A program made the position numbers and the translations under genes. From JBPYFK01 sp051984675 (GTDB lineage Bacteria > Actinomycetota > Actinomycetes > Mycobacteriales > Pseudonocardiaceae), in contig JBPYFK010000127.1 in assembly GCA_051984675.1 (NCBI GenBank), positions 1 to 31,993 of the forward strand: a stretch of 31,993 nucleotides of DNA, in the 5' to 3' direction. Under the pieces are notes generated by a model that had not been told where the DNA came from, searched no databases, and was given only the letters and a program-made list of their open reading frames with translations. Positions 1-8,844 of this stretch are shown in pieces (within the stretch, counting starts at the first letter, position 1; each line of letters starts with the position of its first letter).

Positions 1-2
1 CC

Positions 3-488
3 ACCCGCGCCAACAGCACGGTCTTGTGGCTGTGGCACACCGGATCGGACGCACCCGATCTGGACGTGTTATGGCGAGCCTACTTGCGACGTTTCGATAT
101 CGAGCACACCCTGCGGTTTGCCAAGAACACGCTGGGGTGGACTGCGCCGGGGGTGCGGCTGCCCGAGCAGTTCGACCGGTGGACCTGGCTGGTCGCGGTC
201 TGCCTGACCCAGTTGCGGTTGGCTCGCCCGCTGGTGGCTGATCAACGATTGCCTTGGGAACGGCCCCGCGAGCAGCACAAGCTCACTCCCAGCCGGATCC
301 GGCGAGGATTTCGTCGTGTCCGGCTGGAACTGCCGGTGATCACCAGAGTGGCGAAACCCAGTCGGCCCGGCTCGGGTCGTCCCGAAGGCAGCCGAACCGG
401 CCCGGCCACCCGCCATCCGGCGATCAAGAAGCCCCCGAAATCGACCAAAAGAACGGGTAAGTCCACCAAGAAGACCCGGAAACCATAA
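3..488 (+). CDS. IS4-group transposase, C-terminal part (5' end outside the window)
   Basis: The frame is open to the window edge, so this is the 3' part of a longer gene; the first start-like codon inside is TTG at 24. The product would catalyse DNA strand transfer for an insertion sequence. Near residue 30 counted from that TTG it shows Y-x2-R-x3-E-x6-K (YLRRFDIEHTLRFAK), the exact spacing of the YREK signature of IS4-group DDE transposases, whose Glu is the third catalytic acid. The tail is very basic and rich in Lys, Pro and Thr, as in many actinobacterial members. The DDE aspartates would lie upstream of the window, so intactness cannot be judged. The gene ends about 75 bp before the stop of the convergent GH31 gene. 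Confidence 0.85.
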   Translation, partial: TRANSTVLWLWHTGSDAPDLDVLWRAYLRRFDIEHTLRFAKNTLGWTAPGVRLPEQFDRWTWLVAVCLTQLRLARPLVADQRLPWERPREQHKLTPSRIRRGFRRVRLELPVITRVAKPSRPGSGRPEGSRTGPATRHPAIKKPPKSTKRTGKSTKKTRKP

Positions 489-562
489 GCCAGTTAAGGA
501 GAACAGGTCGCCACGGATGATGACGACCTCTCTGGCATGCGCTCAGACCTTTAAATGCAAGC
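489..562. mobile_element. Probable right end of the insertion sequence
   Basis: This is the short stretch between the transposase stop and the stop of the convergent GH31 gene. It should contain the right terminal inverted repeat of the element. The left end is outside the window, so the repeat cannot be matched and the exact boundary is not resolved. The AT-richer segment around 547-566 is the best candidate for the edge. Confidence 0.35.
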
Positions 563-2839
563 TTAGGCGGGCGGGTTGAACGGGTGTGTCGCGCAGCGGA
601 AGAAGTAGGGCAGCCGAGACAAGGGCGCGTCGACCGTGACTGTGCGGCCGCCTGCGTAGGTCTGCCCGGTGGGCATGTACTGCCAACACCCCGAGGGGAG
701 ATAGAGCTCGCGCTGGCGCGCTTTTTCGGTGACAACAGGTGCGACGAGGACGTCCTGGCCGAGCATCCATTCCTGATCCTGGGCGGCTGCGGCGGAATCG
801 TTGGGGTAGGCCAACCACAGTGGCCTGGTGACGGGGACTCCGGTTTGCGTGGCCTGCCGCCACAAAGCGTCGATCAGCGGCTGGGCCGCCTGGTGGAGTC
901 GGCTTGCGTCCTGGTAGAGGTGCAGGGTCTGGGGATCGTAGGACCAGGGGGTATGGGTTCCTGCCTGCGCCGAGCCGTGAATTCGGAACAGTGGTGTCAG
1001 CGCCGCCCACTGCGCCCACCGCAGGAACAGCTCACTGGTGGTCGGGGGTGTGTTGACGTCGAGGTAGCCGCCGATGTCGGTGGTGAAGCCGTAGGCTCCG
1101 CCGGTCGCGCGGTTAAGCATGTCCGGGGTCTGCGACGCTAGACCCGAGGAGCTGGTCCAGTCGGTGGTTTCGTCTCCGGGGAAGTTCGCGGCCTCGTACG
1201 CGGCCGAGCCGTTGTAGCCGGCGCGGTTGTACCACCAGATCGACCGGCCGGGATGCGCCTGCTCGTAGTCGTGCACGGCATGGCGCACGGCCTGCTGGTA
1301 CAGCACCGGGTAGCGGTTGTGCATCGCGGTGCCGGTTGATCCATCGGCGAAATGCATGTCCGGCAAAACCTGCTCCCCGAAATCCGCCATGAACCCGTCC
1401 GCACCGAGATCGAGTCCGTGATCTATTCGGCCGGCGAACCAGCGTGCCGCGCTCGGGTTGGTGAAGTCGATCAACGCGGCGTTGCCCACGGTGGGCGACC
1501 CGAACACGTAGGGCGTGCCTGCTGCCGTGGTAGCGACATAGCCGCGGGTGACTGCGTCCATAAACTCAGCGGGCTGTTCGGTGCCGGCCTGGTCGATGCC
1601 GGCGAAGGCCCGGAAGTACAGCAACACTCGGATGCCACGCTGGTGCAACTGCCCGATGAGGTCGCGCAGGTGATCTTCGGGAAGGGTTGCCCAACCCTCG
1701 ATGCGGTACGCGGACAGCCGTATCCGGAAGCGGTCAATCGCGGCGATGTCCTCCCGCACATGCGCCTCGATCTGCTGGGGGGAGTCCTTGTACGAGGCCA
1801 ACCGATCCAGTTGCGGGCCCACAGCCCACCCGGGAGGCGCCGGATGCCGACCTGACAGCCCCGTGAGCTCGCTGATCGCCTGCTGCGAAGCACCAGGCGC
1901 GACTACATAACGCAGCTCCGGCCCAGCCACTCCGACCGTCCAGGCATCCGCACGGTCGACATCCAGACGCCACCGGGCCATTTCGGATTGCTGTAAGGCC
2001 AGTCCGTAGCCATGGTTGGAGATGAACTGGGGCTGCACATAGTACGCCGCGCTGGGACCGTTCGGGAACAGGTATTGGTTTCCCCCACTGCCCGGCGCTG
2101 AGGCCGCGACTGGTTGGCCCGATCCCGCATTGGCGTTTTCCTCCTCCACCCAGCTGTAAAAGCTCTTGCCACGCTGATCCAGCCCGTCGTGGCGCCCACC
2201 GAAACCCCGAAACGACTCGGCCCCATCCGAGCGGAACGCGTCGGCCAGCGCCGCCTCACCCGCACCCCCGACCAGGCGCGCGTCAATGACAAAGTGCCGC
2301 CCCTGGGCTTGCACCGTCACCGCCAACAGCCGGCCGGTGGGATCATCGGTGGCCACCGTCAGCGCAATGCCGTGATCTGCCGGACGAGCGTCGAGCACAT
2401 CGCCGGCGCTGTATTGCACGCCGGCGACCGCGCCGGCCAGCACATTGCCCGCCCACGGCGTCGCCGGATAAGTTACCGCGCCCTGGCCTCCAACCGTGAA
2501 GGTGAACGGCGCGTAGAGCGGCTCCGACTGTCCCGCCGTTGCGCCCAACGGGCCGGGTGACGGACCGGCGATCGGACGAGGTGCCGGCCTATCATTGGCG
2601 ACTTCATTGAGCACAACACGCCCATCGGGGTCGCTGACCGCCATCCGGAACGGATGCCGATCGATCGTGACGCGACCCCCCACACCCGTCACCGTGACCG
2701 AGTCCGACATGGAGGGCGGCGGCACTGCGGCTCCTGCCACGGGAACGACGAAACCCGCCAACAACATCACCACGGCGCTCGTCACATAGCCACGCCCACG
2801 CCGTGCCGCGACGGACCGTCGTAAGCCCATCTCCTTCAC
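563..2839 (-). CDS. Secreted glycoside hydrolase family 31 (alpha-glucosidase/xylosidase-like)
   Basis: A 758-residue retaining alpha-glycosidase that probably acts outside the cell on an alpha-linked glycan or glycoside. Residues 1-38 look like a signal peptide: an Arg-rich N-region, a hydrophobic core (SAVVMLLAGFVVPVAG) and an AxA-type end. A GH31 N-terminal beta-sandwich follows to about 325, then the TIM barrel (about 335-620) and a beta C-domain. The nucleophile should be Asp486 in GADGFMADFGE, and the acid/base Asp556 in NFPGDETTDW; the downstream DIGGY motif is also typical. The FMADFGE form of the nucleophile loop resembles the sulfoquinovosidase/YihQ side of GH31, but substrate cannot be assigned. 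The start is uncertain: the listed start is a GTG, and an AAGGAG directly abuts an ATG three codons later. It is not in an operon. Confidence 0.93.
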   Translation of the reverse strand: MKEMGLRRSVAARRGRGYVTSAVVMLLAGFVVPVAGAAVPPPSMSDSVTVTGVGGRVTIDRHPFRMAVSDPDGRVVLNEVANDRPAPRPIAGPSPGPLGATAGQSEPLYAPFTFTVGGQGAVTYPATPWAGNVLAGAVAGVQYSAGDVLDARPADHGIALTVATDDPTGRLLAVTVQAQGRHFVIDARLVGGAGEAALADAFRSDGAESFRGFGGRHDGLDQRGKSFYSWVEEENANAGSGQPVAASAPGSGGNQYLFPNGPSAAYYVQPQFISNHGYGLALQQSEMARWRLDVDRADAWTVGVAGPELRYVVAPGASQQAISELTGLSGRHPAPPGWAVGPQLDRLASYKDSPQQIEAHVREDIAAIDRFRIRLSAYRIEGWATLPEDHLRDLIGQLHQRGIRVLLYFRAFAGIDQAGTEQPAEFMDAVTRGYVATTAAGTPYVFGSPTVGNAALIDFTNPSAARWFAGRIDHGLDLGADGFMADFGEQVLPDMHFADGSTGTAMHNRYPVLYQQAVRHAVHDYEQAHPGRSIWWYNRAGYNGSAAYEAANFPGDETTDWTSSSGLASQTPDMLNRATGGAYGFTTDIGGYLDVNTPPTTSELFLRWAQWAALTPLFRIHGSAQAGTHTPWSYDPQTLHLYQDASRLHQAAQPLIDALWRQATQTGVPVTRPLWLAYPNDSAAAAQDQEWMLGQDVLVAPVVTEKARQRELYLPSGCWQYMPTGQTYAGGRTVTVDAPLSRLPYFFRCATHPFNPPA

Positions 2840-3182
2840 CTAGCGCACGAACTGACGAGAACGTGGCCGTCCGCCATGGCTGTGCCTTCTCCCCGTGCTC
2901 TCGGACATCATCGACTCCGAAGTGACAGAACCCGTGTCAAGTTGAGAGATGACACGCACGTATGTTGCCTGCCTCGACGAGCCGTGTGACCCGCCGTTCG
3001 AGTCCGATCCCGAAGCCCGTGCGGTCTGACTGGCGGGGTCGTTCCACCCCGCCAGGTTGCGACTGAGCCTTTTCCACTTGGGTTCAGCCTGCATGGATGA
3101 GCGTCTGCACGGCCTTGACCCGCAAGTAGATCACTTCGCCACAGGAGCCCAGCACGATGTTGACCACGGCGACAATCGACAC
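2840..3182. other. Intergenic stretch upstream of the GH31 gene
   Basis: No convincing gene is seen. Frames on both strands here are low-complexity Ser/Arg-rich translations without recognisable motifs. The stretch should hold the promoter of the GH31 gene (-) and contains the hairpin at 3030-3055. I found no clear -35/-10 pair. Confidence 0.4.
3030..3055. terminator. Perfect 10-bp hairpin, terminator-like
   Basis: CTGGCGGGGT (3030-3039) pairs perfectly with ACCCCGCCAG (3046-3055) around a 6-nt loop. No U-tract follows, which is common for actinobacterial terminators. It lies between the 5' end of the GH31 gene (-) and the GNAT remnant (+), so it may belong to a gene that is now lost. A 26-codon plus-strand frame (2949-3029) stops exactly at its base. 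Confidence 0.5.
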
Positions 3183-3353
3183 ATGACAGAGTTGCTGCCG
3201 TCCTGGCCGACCACGCCGTCGTCTTGCGGTTCTGTGGTGTTGCGGGAGTTCACCGACGAGGACGCACACCATCTGGAGGTCGCGTCGGGCATGAGGCATA
3301 TGAGCGGTCTTGCCCTGCCGTTGGTATGGCTGACGGGTATCCAAGGGTTGTGA
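3183..3353 (+). pseudogene. GNAT acetyltransferase N-terminal remnant
   Basis: The frame from the ATG at 3183 begins MTELLPSWPTTP and continues with VVLREFTDEDAH. This is the usual opening of RimJ/RimL-type GNAT acetyltransferases in actinomycetes, where a strand of the form LREFTxxDA starts the fold. After about 30 residues the similarity stops and the frame ends at 56 codons. The acetyl-CoA binding motif (Q/RxxGxG/A) is absent in all frames that follow, so the catalytic domain is missing. I read it as a truncated remnant. The neighbouring hairpin and lack of an operon partner support decay. The assignment rests on the N-terminal pattern only. Confidence 0.45.
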
Positions 3354-3474
3354 GGCACAGATCGCCCGGTCGCTGCGGCGTAGTTCGTAGCGCAGTGGCC
3401 GAGGCCGAAGCGGTAGGCGAGGTCTGCGGCGTGACGCAGTGCTGAGGTCAGCGTGTCTCCGTTCGGGTGGGTGA

Positions 3475-4209
3475 TCACGGAGTGCGCCGGCGCAGCGTCG
3501 CCGCACCGAGCACGAGGGCGACCACGACACATCCGGCGATGACCGCGAAGTCCCGGGCTAGCGGTTGGTCGAGGGTGTGATAGGTGGTGACGCGGTTGAG
3601 CGCGTCGACTGCGTACGACAGCGGCATCGCGTCCGAGAGCCGGTCGAGCACGGTGGCCATTTGGTCGCGGGCGCGCAGCAATCCGCACAGCAGCACCTGG
3701 GGAAGCACGAAGACCGGCATGAACTGCATCGCCTGGAACTCGGTGCGGGCGAAGGCGCTGACGAACAGGCCCAACGCCATGCCCAGCAGTGCGTCCAGCG
3801 CGGCCACCAGCACGAACGTCCACGGAGGACCGGCGACGTTGATACCGAGCCAGGTCACGGCCACGCCCAGGGTGAGGGCCACCTGGACCACGGCGATCAG
3901 CCCGAACGCGAGGGCGTAGCCAAACAGGAGGTCGAGCTTGCCGATGGGCATGGTCATCAGCCGCTCCAGGGTGCCGGTGGAGCGTTCCCGCAGCGTGGTG
4001 ATCGAGCAGATCATGAACATGATCATGAATGGGAAGACGCCCAGCATCGCAGGAGCGACGCGATCGAAGATCTGATCCGAGTTGATCACATAGCGCAGCA
4101 GCACCAGCAAGACGGTGGGCAACAGCACCAGCATCACGACCGTCCGTCGATCGTGCCGCAGCTGGACCAGCAGTCGGCGCGCGGTGGCCAGCGTGATCAG
4201 GGGGTGCAT
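3475..4209 (-). CDS. ABC-2 type transporter permease
   Basis: A 244-residue integral membrane permease of the ABC-2/DrrB type, exporting a drug, lipid or other hydrophobic substrate with the ATPase encoded just upstream. About six hydrophobic segments are visible: near 20-40, 52-72, 98-120, 130-155, 163-185 and 222-240. A cytoplasmic stretch carries the family-typical TTLRERSTGTLERLM sequence. The ATG at 4209 was chosen because it overlaps the ATPase stop by 13 bp and gives the usual length of about 240-250 residues; longer readings in this frame run into shadow sequence. It is the last gene of a TetR-ATPase-permease operon, so expression is probably controlled by the TetR protein. Confidence 0.9.
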   Translation of the reverse strand: MHPLITLATARRLLVQLRHDRRTVVMLVLLPTVLLVLLRYVINSDQIFDRVAPAMLGVFPFMIMFMICSITTLRERSTGTLERLMTMPIGKLDLLFGYALAFGLIAVVQVALTLGVAVTWLGINVAGPPWTFVLVAALDALLGMALGLFVSAFARTEFQAMQFMPVFVLPQVLLCGLLRARDQMATVLDRLSDAMPLSYAVDALNRVTTYHTLDQPLARDFAVIAGCVVVALVLGAATLRRRTP

Positions 4210-4931
4210 GCGGTCACCTCTCCCGTGCGCACCAGCGCCAGGAACGCCTGGTCCAGATCGTCCGTGCCTGTCGCCCGGCGCAGTGCCTGCGGGGTGTCGT
4301 CGGCCAGCAGGCGTCCGTCGCGCATGAGCAGCAACCGCTGGCAGCGGGCTGCCTCGTCCATCACATGGCTGGACACCAGCAGCGTGACGCCGTCCCCGGC
4401 GAGCCGGTGAAACAGCGTCCACAGCTCGTCTCGCAGGACGGGGTCGAGGCCCACCGTCGGCTCGTCGAGCACTAGCAGCTCGGGCGAACCGAGCAGGGCG
4501 ACCGCGAGGCTGGTCCGGCTGCGCTGGCCGCCCGAGAGGGCCACGATCAGCTTGTCGGCTTCCCCATCCAGTCCCACCTGGCTGATCACGCGCTGCACGT
4601 CGGAACGCGGCGCTCGCCGCACGGCGGCGAAATAGCGCAGGCACTCCGCGACCGTCATGTCCGCGTACACCGCAGGGCTCTGCGGTGCGTAACCGATGCG
4701 CCTGCGCAGCGTCCGACTGCCCGCCGGCCGGCCCAGAACAGTCACCGTGCCGCCCGCCACTACCTGCACACCCACCACACAGCGCAACAGCGTGGTCTTG
4801 CCGCAGCCACTCGGCCCGACCAGACCGGTGACCGTTCCGCGGGGCACCGTGAGATCCAGCCCACACACGACCTCGCGGCCACTACGGCGAACCCGGAGCC
4901 CGGTCGCCACAACCGCGTCAGAATTAGTCAT
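4197..4931 (-). CDS. ABC transporter ATP-binding protein
   Basis: A 244-residue nucleotide-binding subunit that powers export by the adjacent ABC-2 permease. All ATPase motifs are intact: Walker A GPSGCGKT (39-46), Q-loop Gln84 in YAPQSP, signature LSGGQ (132-136), Walker B LLVLDEP (152-158) and the switch His189 in SSHVMDEA. The arrangement matches DrrA/CcmA-type exporters. It starts 4 bp after the TetR gene stop and overlaps the permease start by 13 bp, so the three are probably translationally coupled. No strong Shine-Dalgarno is seen before the ATG, consistent with coupling. Substrate is unknown. Confidence 0.95.
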   Translation of the reverse strand: MTNSDAVVATGLRVRRSGREVVCGLDLTVPRGTVTGLVGPSGCGKTTLLRCVVGVQVVAGGTVTVLGRPAGSRTLRRRIGYAPQSPAVYADMTVAECLRYFAAVRRAPRSDVQRVISQVGLDGEADKLIVALSGGQRSRTSLAVALLGSPELLVLDEPTVGLDPVLRDELWTLFHRLAGDGVTLLVSSHVMDEAARCQRLLLMRDGRLLADDTPQALRRATGTDDLDQAFLALVRTGEVTACTP

Positions 4932-4935
4932 GCGT

Positions 4936-5547
4936 TTAATTTTTGGGGTGCTGGTCCTTAGCCGTCAAGGCGTTGCGGCCATCGATGTAGTACTGGATCA
5001 CCGGGCCGACCAGCTCGACGATCTCGTCCTCGTCGGCCTCGGCCAGGGACTCCAACCCGATCACGTAACGCACCAGAGCCAGCCCCATCACCTGCGCCGC
5101 CGCAGCAGCCAGCCGCACTCGCGGCACGTTCAGCGCGTCGGCCACCGGCTCTAACACCGCGCGCTGCATGAACTGCCGCAGCATCCGCACGGCGTCCTCG
5201 TGGGTAGCCACCGAGCGCAGCAGTGCCAGAAACGGCTGGCGACTGTTCGGATCCCGCCACACGGCGAGGATCGTGCGCACCATGCGCTGGCCCAGCTCGG
5301 CCCGCGGACCCTCCAAGATCCGTGGCACCAGGGTTGCCGGATTGATCGGCAGCTCCAGTGCGGCGACGAACACCTGGTCCTTCGTGCCGAAAAAGTGGTG
5401 CAGCAGGGCGGGGTTGACCCCGGCCTCAGCAGCGATCGCCCGGACCGTCGTGCCGTCGTAGCCTCGCTGTCCGAACAGGCCGCGCGCGGCGGCAATGATC
5501 CGCTCACGCGACTCCGACTGCCCAGGGCGACGACCCGCCCGCGCCAT
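4936..5547 (-). CDS. TetR/AcrR family regulator of the ABC exporter
   Basis: A 203-residue one-component repressor. The N-terminal DNA-binding domain (about 14-60) has the classic helix-turn-helix ending in LLHHFFGTKDQVF; the C-terminal ligand domain (65-190) is all-helical and resembles the actinobacterial TetR_C group. The ATG at 5547 is supported by a strong AAGGAGG 7 nt upstream. It is the first gene of the operon with the ABC ATPase and permease. This is the usual arrangement for a repressor that senses the exported compound and also represses itself. Confidence 0.93.
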   Translation of the reverse strand: MARAGRRPGQSESRERIIAAARGLFGQRGYDGTTVRAIAAEAGVNPALLHHFFGTKDQVFVAALELPINPATLVPRILEGPRAELGQRMVRTILAVWRDPNSRQPFLALLRSVATHEDAVRMLRQFMQRAVLEPVADALNVPRVRLAAAAAQVMGLALVRYVIGLESLAEADEDEIVELVGPVIQYYIDGRNALTAKDQHPKN

Positions 5548-5578
5548 CCCTCGCCTCCTTGCCCAAACCAGTTACGCC

Positions 5579-5593
5579 ACCAGTTTCCCTGGT
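5579..5593. promoter_or_regulatory. Candidate TetR operator
   Basis: ACCAG-TTTCC-CTGGT is a perfect 5-bp inverted repeat with a 5-nt spacer, 32 bp upstream of the TetR start codon. A partial CCAGTT copy lies just beside it (5568-5573). The position suits autorepression of the TetR-ABC operon. The site is short, so chance occurrence is possible. Confidence 0.35.
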
Positions 5594-5644
5594 CACACCC
5601 CAGTGGCTTCAACACCATCGCAACAGGCAGGTGATCACGACCGC

Positions 5645-5661
5645 GAACCGGATCCGGGTTC
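5645..5661. promoter_or_regulatory. Palindrome upstream of the TetR operon
   Basis: GAACCGGATCCGGGTTC contains the perfect 10-bp palindrome CCGGATCCGG flanked by GAA/TTC arms, with one extra G on the right. It lies about 100 bp upstream of the TetR gene. It could be an operator or simply a GC-rich chance palindrome. Confidence 0.25.
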
Positions 5662-6132
5662 AGACGACGATGAAGGACAGCCACGTCCCTCGTAGAAGGT
5701 CAAATGCCACCACCGATTCACAGCGGCCCGGACGGACGTTAGGGAGTGCGCCGCCGCAGGCCCCCCGACAACTGCGACGGCGCTTCGATGCGCCGGGCAG
5801 CCCTTCCGGCGCATCTCGGAAGTCGGCGCGGCTTTCGCCCGCAGCCCCACTGGCGAACCCGCAGCTCGGACTTCCTTATTAATTTGGGTGTTCAGTCGGT
5901 CGCCGAGGTATGCACCCTGACACTGGTATGTGACCAGCACCACTTGTGCGCGGTCAGGATCGCTGCAGGAAGCCCCATCAGCGCTTCAACCAGGACTTTC
6001 AGCCCTACAGACCGGCCCGCCGCAGCACTCACGAACGAAAGATCACGTATCTCGACGGCCGCTGACAACCCCGTCTGGACGGCGTCCTCAACGAATCCCA
6101 GCAATGCCGCCTGGCCTGCGCGGCGCGCGTCT

Positions 6133-8463
6133 TCACGCCTCACGCACGTCGGAGTTCTTTCCTTCGACGACCCAGCTGGCGATCTGCGCCCGACTGGTGA
6201 AGCCGAGCTTGACCAGGATGTGCTCCACATGAGCTTCGGCCGTGCGCTGGGAGATGACGAGATTTCTGGCGATCTCCTTGTTGACCAGGCCCTGGGCGAC
6301 GAGTTCGGCGACCTCGCGTTCGCGCCGGGTGAGACGACCGGGGCCCACGATGGGCTCGGCGAGTGCCTCCTCGACCTGTTTGCGCTGATCTAAGGCGTAG
6401 TCGAGGGCAAGATCGATGGACAGCGCGCCCCCGTTCGCATAGGCGCGTTCGAACGCGCTGTCGCCGAGCGCAGCACGAGCCGATGCCCGGTATTCGTCGT
6501 GGGTTGCCTCGACCGGCGCGGACAGCGCCGGTGACGCGCCAACGGTGTGCCAGAGCGTGTCGGCGGCACCGAATAGCGTGGCCGCGCGGCTGTGCCGTTG
6601 GTAGCTTTCCGCGATCCAGGCGAGCGTATCGACGCAGAAGGCCATGCCCAGCCGGTTGTCTAGCAGACGCTGTAACCGCAGGGCGTCGGTGGCGGCTACC
6701 TCGGCCCTCTTGACGTGGCCGCAGACCACCTCCACGTGAGCGAGACCCCACAATGCCCAAGAACGCCAGAACATCTCACCCTGCCGTGTGGTCGCGGTGA
6801 TGACCTCGTCGAACACCGCCCAACCGCGCTCGATTCCTTGCAGCCCCAGCGTGTATCCAAGGATGAACAGGGTGAACAGTTCGCCGCGCATGCTCCCGGC
6901 GGCGCGGAAGCGCGTCAACGCCTCGTCGAACAGCACGCCCGCCTTCTCGACATCGTTGGTGAACAGGGCGAGCATGCCCCAGGCGTGGCGCAGGTACGCC
7001 TGCTCGGCCTCGATCTCGAAGTGTTGCGCGAGTTCTGCGGCCTCGGTCAGCAGCGCCGGGCCAACCTCCAGCTCACCGCGCAACAGCGCGTACCAGCCGT
7101 TCTGACGCAACGCCGAGACTCGTTCCGGGCTCGGCTCGGGATCGGTGGCCAGCGCACGATCCAGCCATTGCCGCGCCTCGGTGAGAAACCCCCGCATGGT
7201 CCAGTGGTCATCGATGAGCGCCACCATCCGCATGGCCTCCCTGGCCTGGTCCGGTTCGGTGACACAGAACTCGAGGGCCAGCCGCAGGTTCGCGTGGTCT
7301 CGACGTAGCCGGTGCACCCAGGACGCCTGCTGGAAGCTGAGCCACTCGGCCTCGAACCGTGCGGCGAGGTCGGCGTACCAGTCACGGTGGCGCACCCGCA
7401 CCCGATGGCGGTCATCGGCGTCGACGAGCCGGCCGTGACCGTATTCCCGGATCGTTTCCAGCATCCGGTACCGCACGATTCCCTCGTGCTCCTCCTGCAC
7501 GAAGATGGACTTGTCCACCAGCCCATGCACCACTTCGAGGATCTCGTCCGGCTCGACGCCGCCACCGCCGCAGACGTACTCCACCGCATCAAGGTCGAAG
7601 CCGCCGGAGAACACCGATGCCCGCGCCCACACCAACTGTTCCTGCTCCGCGCACAGCTCGTAGCTCCAGTCAATCAACGCACGCAGGGTCTGATGCCGCG
7701 CTGGCGCGCCGCGCCGCTGCATCCTCAGAAAGCGAAACCGTTCGCTGAGCCGTTCGTCGATCTGCGGCAGGGACAACGCACGCAGCCAGACCGCGGCCAA
7801 CTCGATGGCCAGCGGGATCCCGTCCAAATGGCGGCAGACCCGGGCGAGCACCGATGCGTTGGTCCCGTTGACCGCGAACCCGGGCTGCACCGCGCTGGCA
7901 CGATCAACAAACAGGCGGATCGCGTCTGTGTGCGCCAGCTGCTCCACCGACAACGTGTTGTCCGGATCCGGAAGAGGCAGCGCTGGAATCGGCCACACTC
8001 CCTCGCCAGCCACTCTCAGCGACTGCCGGCTCGTGGCCAACACCCGGACCTCTGGGCACGTCAGCAACAACGTGTTGACAAACTCGGCGCAGGCGCCCAC
8101 AAGGTGCTCGCAATTGTCGAGCACGAGCAGCGCAGTCCGATCCTTGAGGTACGTGACGACGGTGTCCATTGGCGCGCGATCGGACTGGTCGCGCAGTCCG
8201 AGGTTGTCGGCGACCATGTTCGGCAGCAGTGTCGGGTCGCGCAGTTCGGCCAGCTCCACCCGCCACACCCCATCGCGGAAGGTACGGGAGAGCTGGTCGG
8301 CGACCCGAAAGGCCAACCGGGTCTTCCCCACGCCGCCCGGACCGGTCAACGTCACGACGCGGAATGTCGAGAGCATCCGCTTCGTCTGGGTCATCTCATA
8401 GCGACGCCCGACGAAACTCGTCAAGTCGGCCGCCGCACTACCGACGACCTGCTCCAACACCAC
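6133..8463 (-). CDS. Large ATP-binding LuxR family transcriptional regulator
   Basis: A 776-residue signal-transduction ATPase with a C-terminal DNA-binding domain. Walker A GPGGVGKT is at 41-48 and Walker B ALLVLDNCEH at 111-120, followed by an NB-ARC/winged-helix region with the LSERFRFL motif and a CSYxL-like segment (LIDWSYELC). The middle (about 380-690) is helical and TPR-like. The C-terminus (709 onward) is a LuxR/GerE HTH: LTRREREVAELVAQGL and NKEIARNLVISQRTAEAHVEHIL. This resembles actinobacterial AfsR/SARP-derived regulators lacking the SARP domain. Start is uncertain: GTG 8463, GTG 8460 or TTG 8457, the last best spaced from AGGGA. It stands alone, so its target is unknown. Confidence 0.94.
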   Translation of the reverse strand: MVLEQVVGSAAADLTSFVGRRYEMTQTKRMLSTFRVVTLTGPGGVGKTRLAFRVADQLSRTFRDGVWRVELAELRDPTLLPNMVADNLGLRDQSDRAPMDTVVTYLKDRTALLVLDNCEHLVGACAEFVNTLLLTCPEVRVLATSRQSLRVAGEGVWPIPALPLPDPDNTLSVEQLAHTDAIRLFVDRASAVQPGFAVNGTNASVLARVCRHLDGIPLAIELAAVWLRALSLPQIDERLSERFRFLRMQRRGAPARHQTLRALIDWSYELCAEQEQLVWARASVFSGGFDLDAVEYVCGGGGVEPDEILEVVHGLVDKSIFVQEEHEGIVRYRMLETIREYGHGRLVDADDRHRVRVRHRDWYADLAARFEAEWLSFQQASWVHRLRRDHANLRLALEFCVTEPDQAREAMRMVALIDDHWTMRGFLTEARQWLDRALATDPEPSPERVSALRQNGWYALLRGELEVGPALLTEAAELAQHFEIEAEQAYLRHAWGMLALFTNDVEKAGVLFDEALTRFRAAGSMRGELFTLFILGYTLGLQGIERGWAVFDEVITATTRQGEMFWRSWALWGLAHVEVVCGHVKRAEVAATDALRLQRLLDNRLGMAFCVDTLAWIAESYQRHSRAATLFGAADTLWHTVGASPALSAPVEATHDEYRASARAALGDSAFERAYANGGALSIDLALDYALDQRKQVEEALAEPIVGPGRLTRREREVAELVAQGLVNKEIARNLVISQRTAEAHVEHILVKLGFTSRAQIASWVVEGKNSDVREA

Positions 8464-8844
8464 TCCCTGAAGGTAACGCGCTCCGTTCAGGATGTGTGGC
8501 TGCTCCGGCTTAACTTAGGTACGGCTGAGTCGCGGCTAGGTAGGTCTTGCGCCGGATGCGCCTCACCTACAGTTCCCAGGTCAACGAGCAGCCTGGGGCA
8601 TTGATCCACACCCACTGGCGCTCGACGGCCCCCAACCCGGCTGATCATCGCGGTAGGCGATCGTAGAGCCCGTCAGCTCCTCAGCCAGGACTTTCGACGC
8701 GCTCAGCATCAAATAGCACGCGAGACAGCGCAGCGTTCGCGCTACGCCTTGGGAACACTGCTCCCGGTTTGCGTGCTCGCGTTACAGGCGTCACAGGCCA
8801 TTCGCTGGTCGTTAGCTTGCGCTCGTAACCCCATAGGGTTCATA
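8464..8844. other. Intergenic region between divergent LuxR and MarR genes
   Basis: No gene is supported; the open frames are short and motif-free. It must contain the promoter of the LuxR gene (-) and the upstream part of the marR promoter (+). No other repeat or RNA gene was recognised. Confidence 0.4.

Larger units (their letters stand above)
5548..6132. other. Intergenic region between the TetR operon promoter and the LuxR gene 3' end
   Basis: No gene is supported. Open frames exist on both strands, the longest running from 5746 into the LuxR gene, but they show no family motif, no good ribosome binding site and mixed composition. A minus-strand frame at about 5900-6130 has a plausible helical composition but no recognised domain and could be a decayed gene. 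The two palindromes at 5579-5593 and 5645-5661 lie at the TetR side. Confidence 0.4.

Noticed and set aside
3131..3823. Minus-strand frame of 230 codons downstream of the ABC permease
   Set aside because: Its first half is a shadow of the permease and the rest has no recognisable family or ribosome binding site.
5746..6393. Plus-strand frame of 215 codons between the TetR and LuxR genes
   Set aside because: It runs antisense into the LuxR HTH region, has no Shine-Dalgarno and no motif.
7312..8604. Plus-strand open frame of 430 codons across the LuxR gene
   Set aside because: It is antisense to a gene with intact Walker and LuxR motifs, is His/Gln/Arg-rich, and shows no domain. Long antisense frames are expected in high-GC coding DNA.
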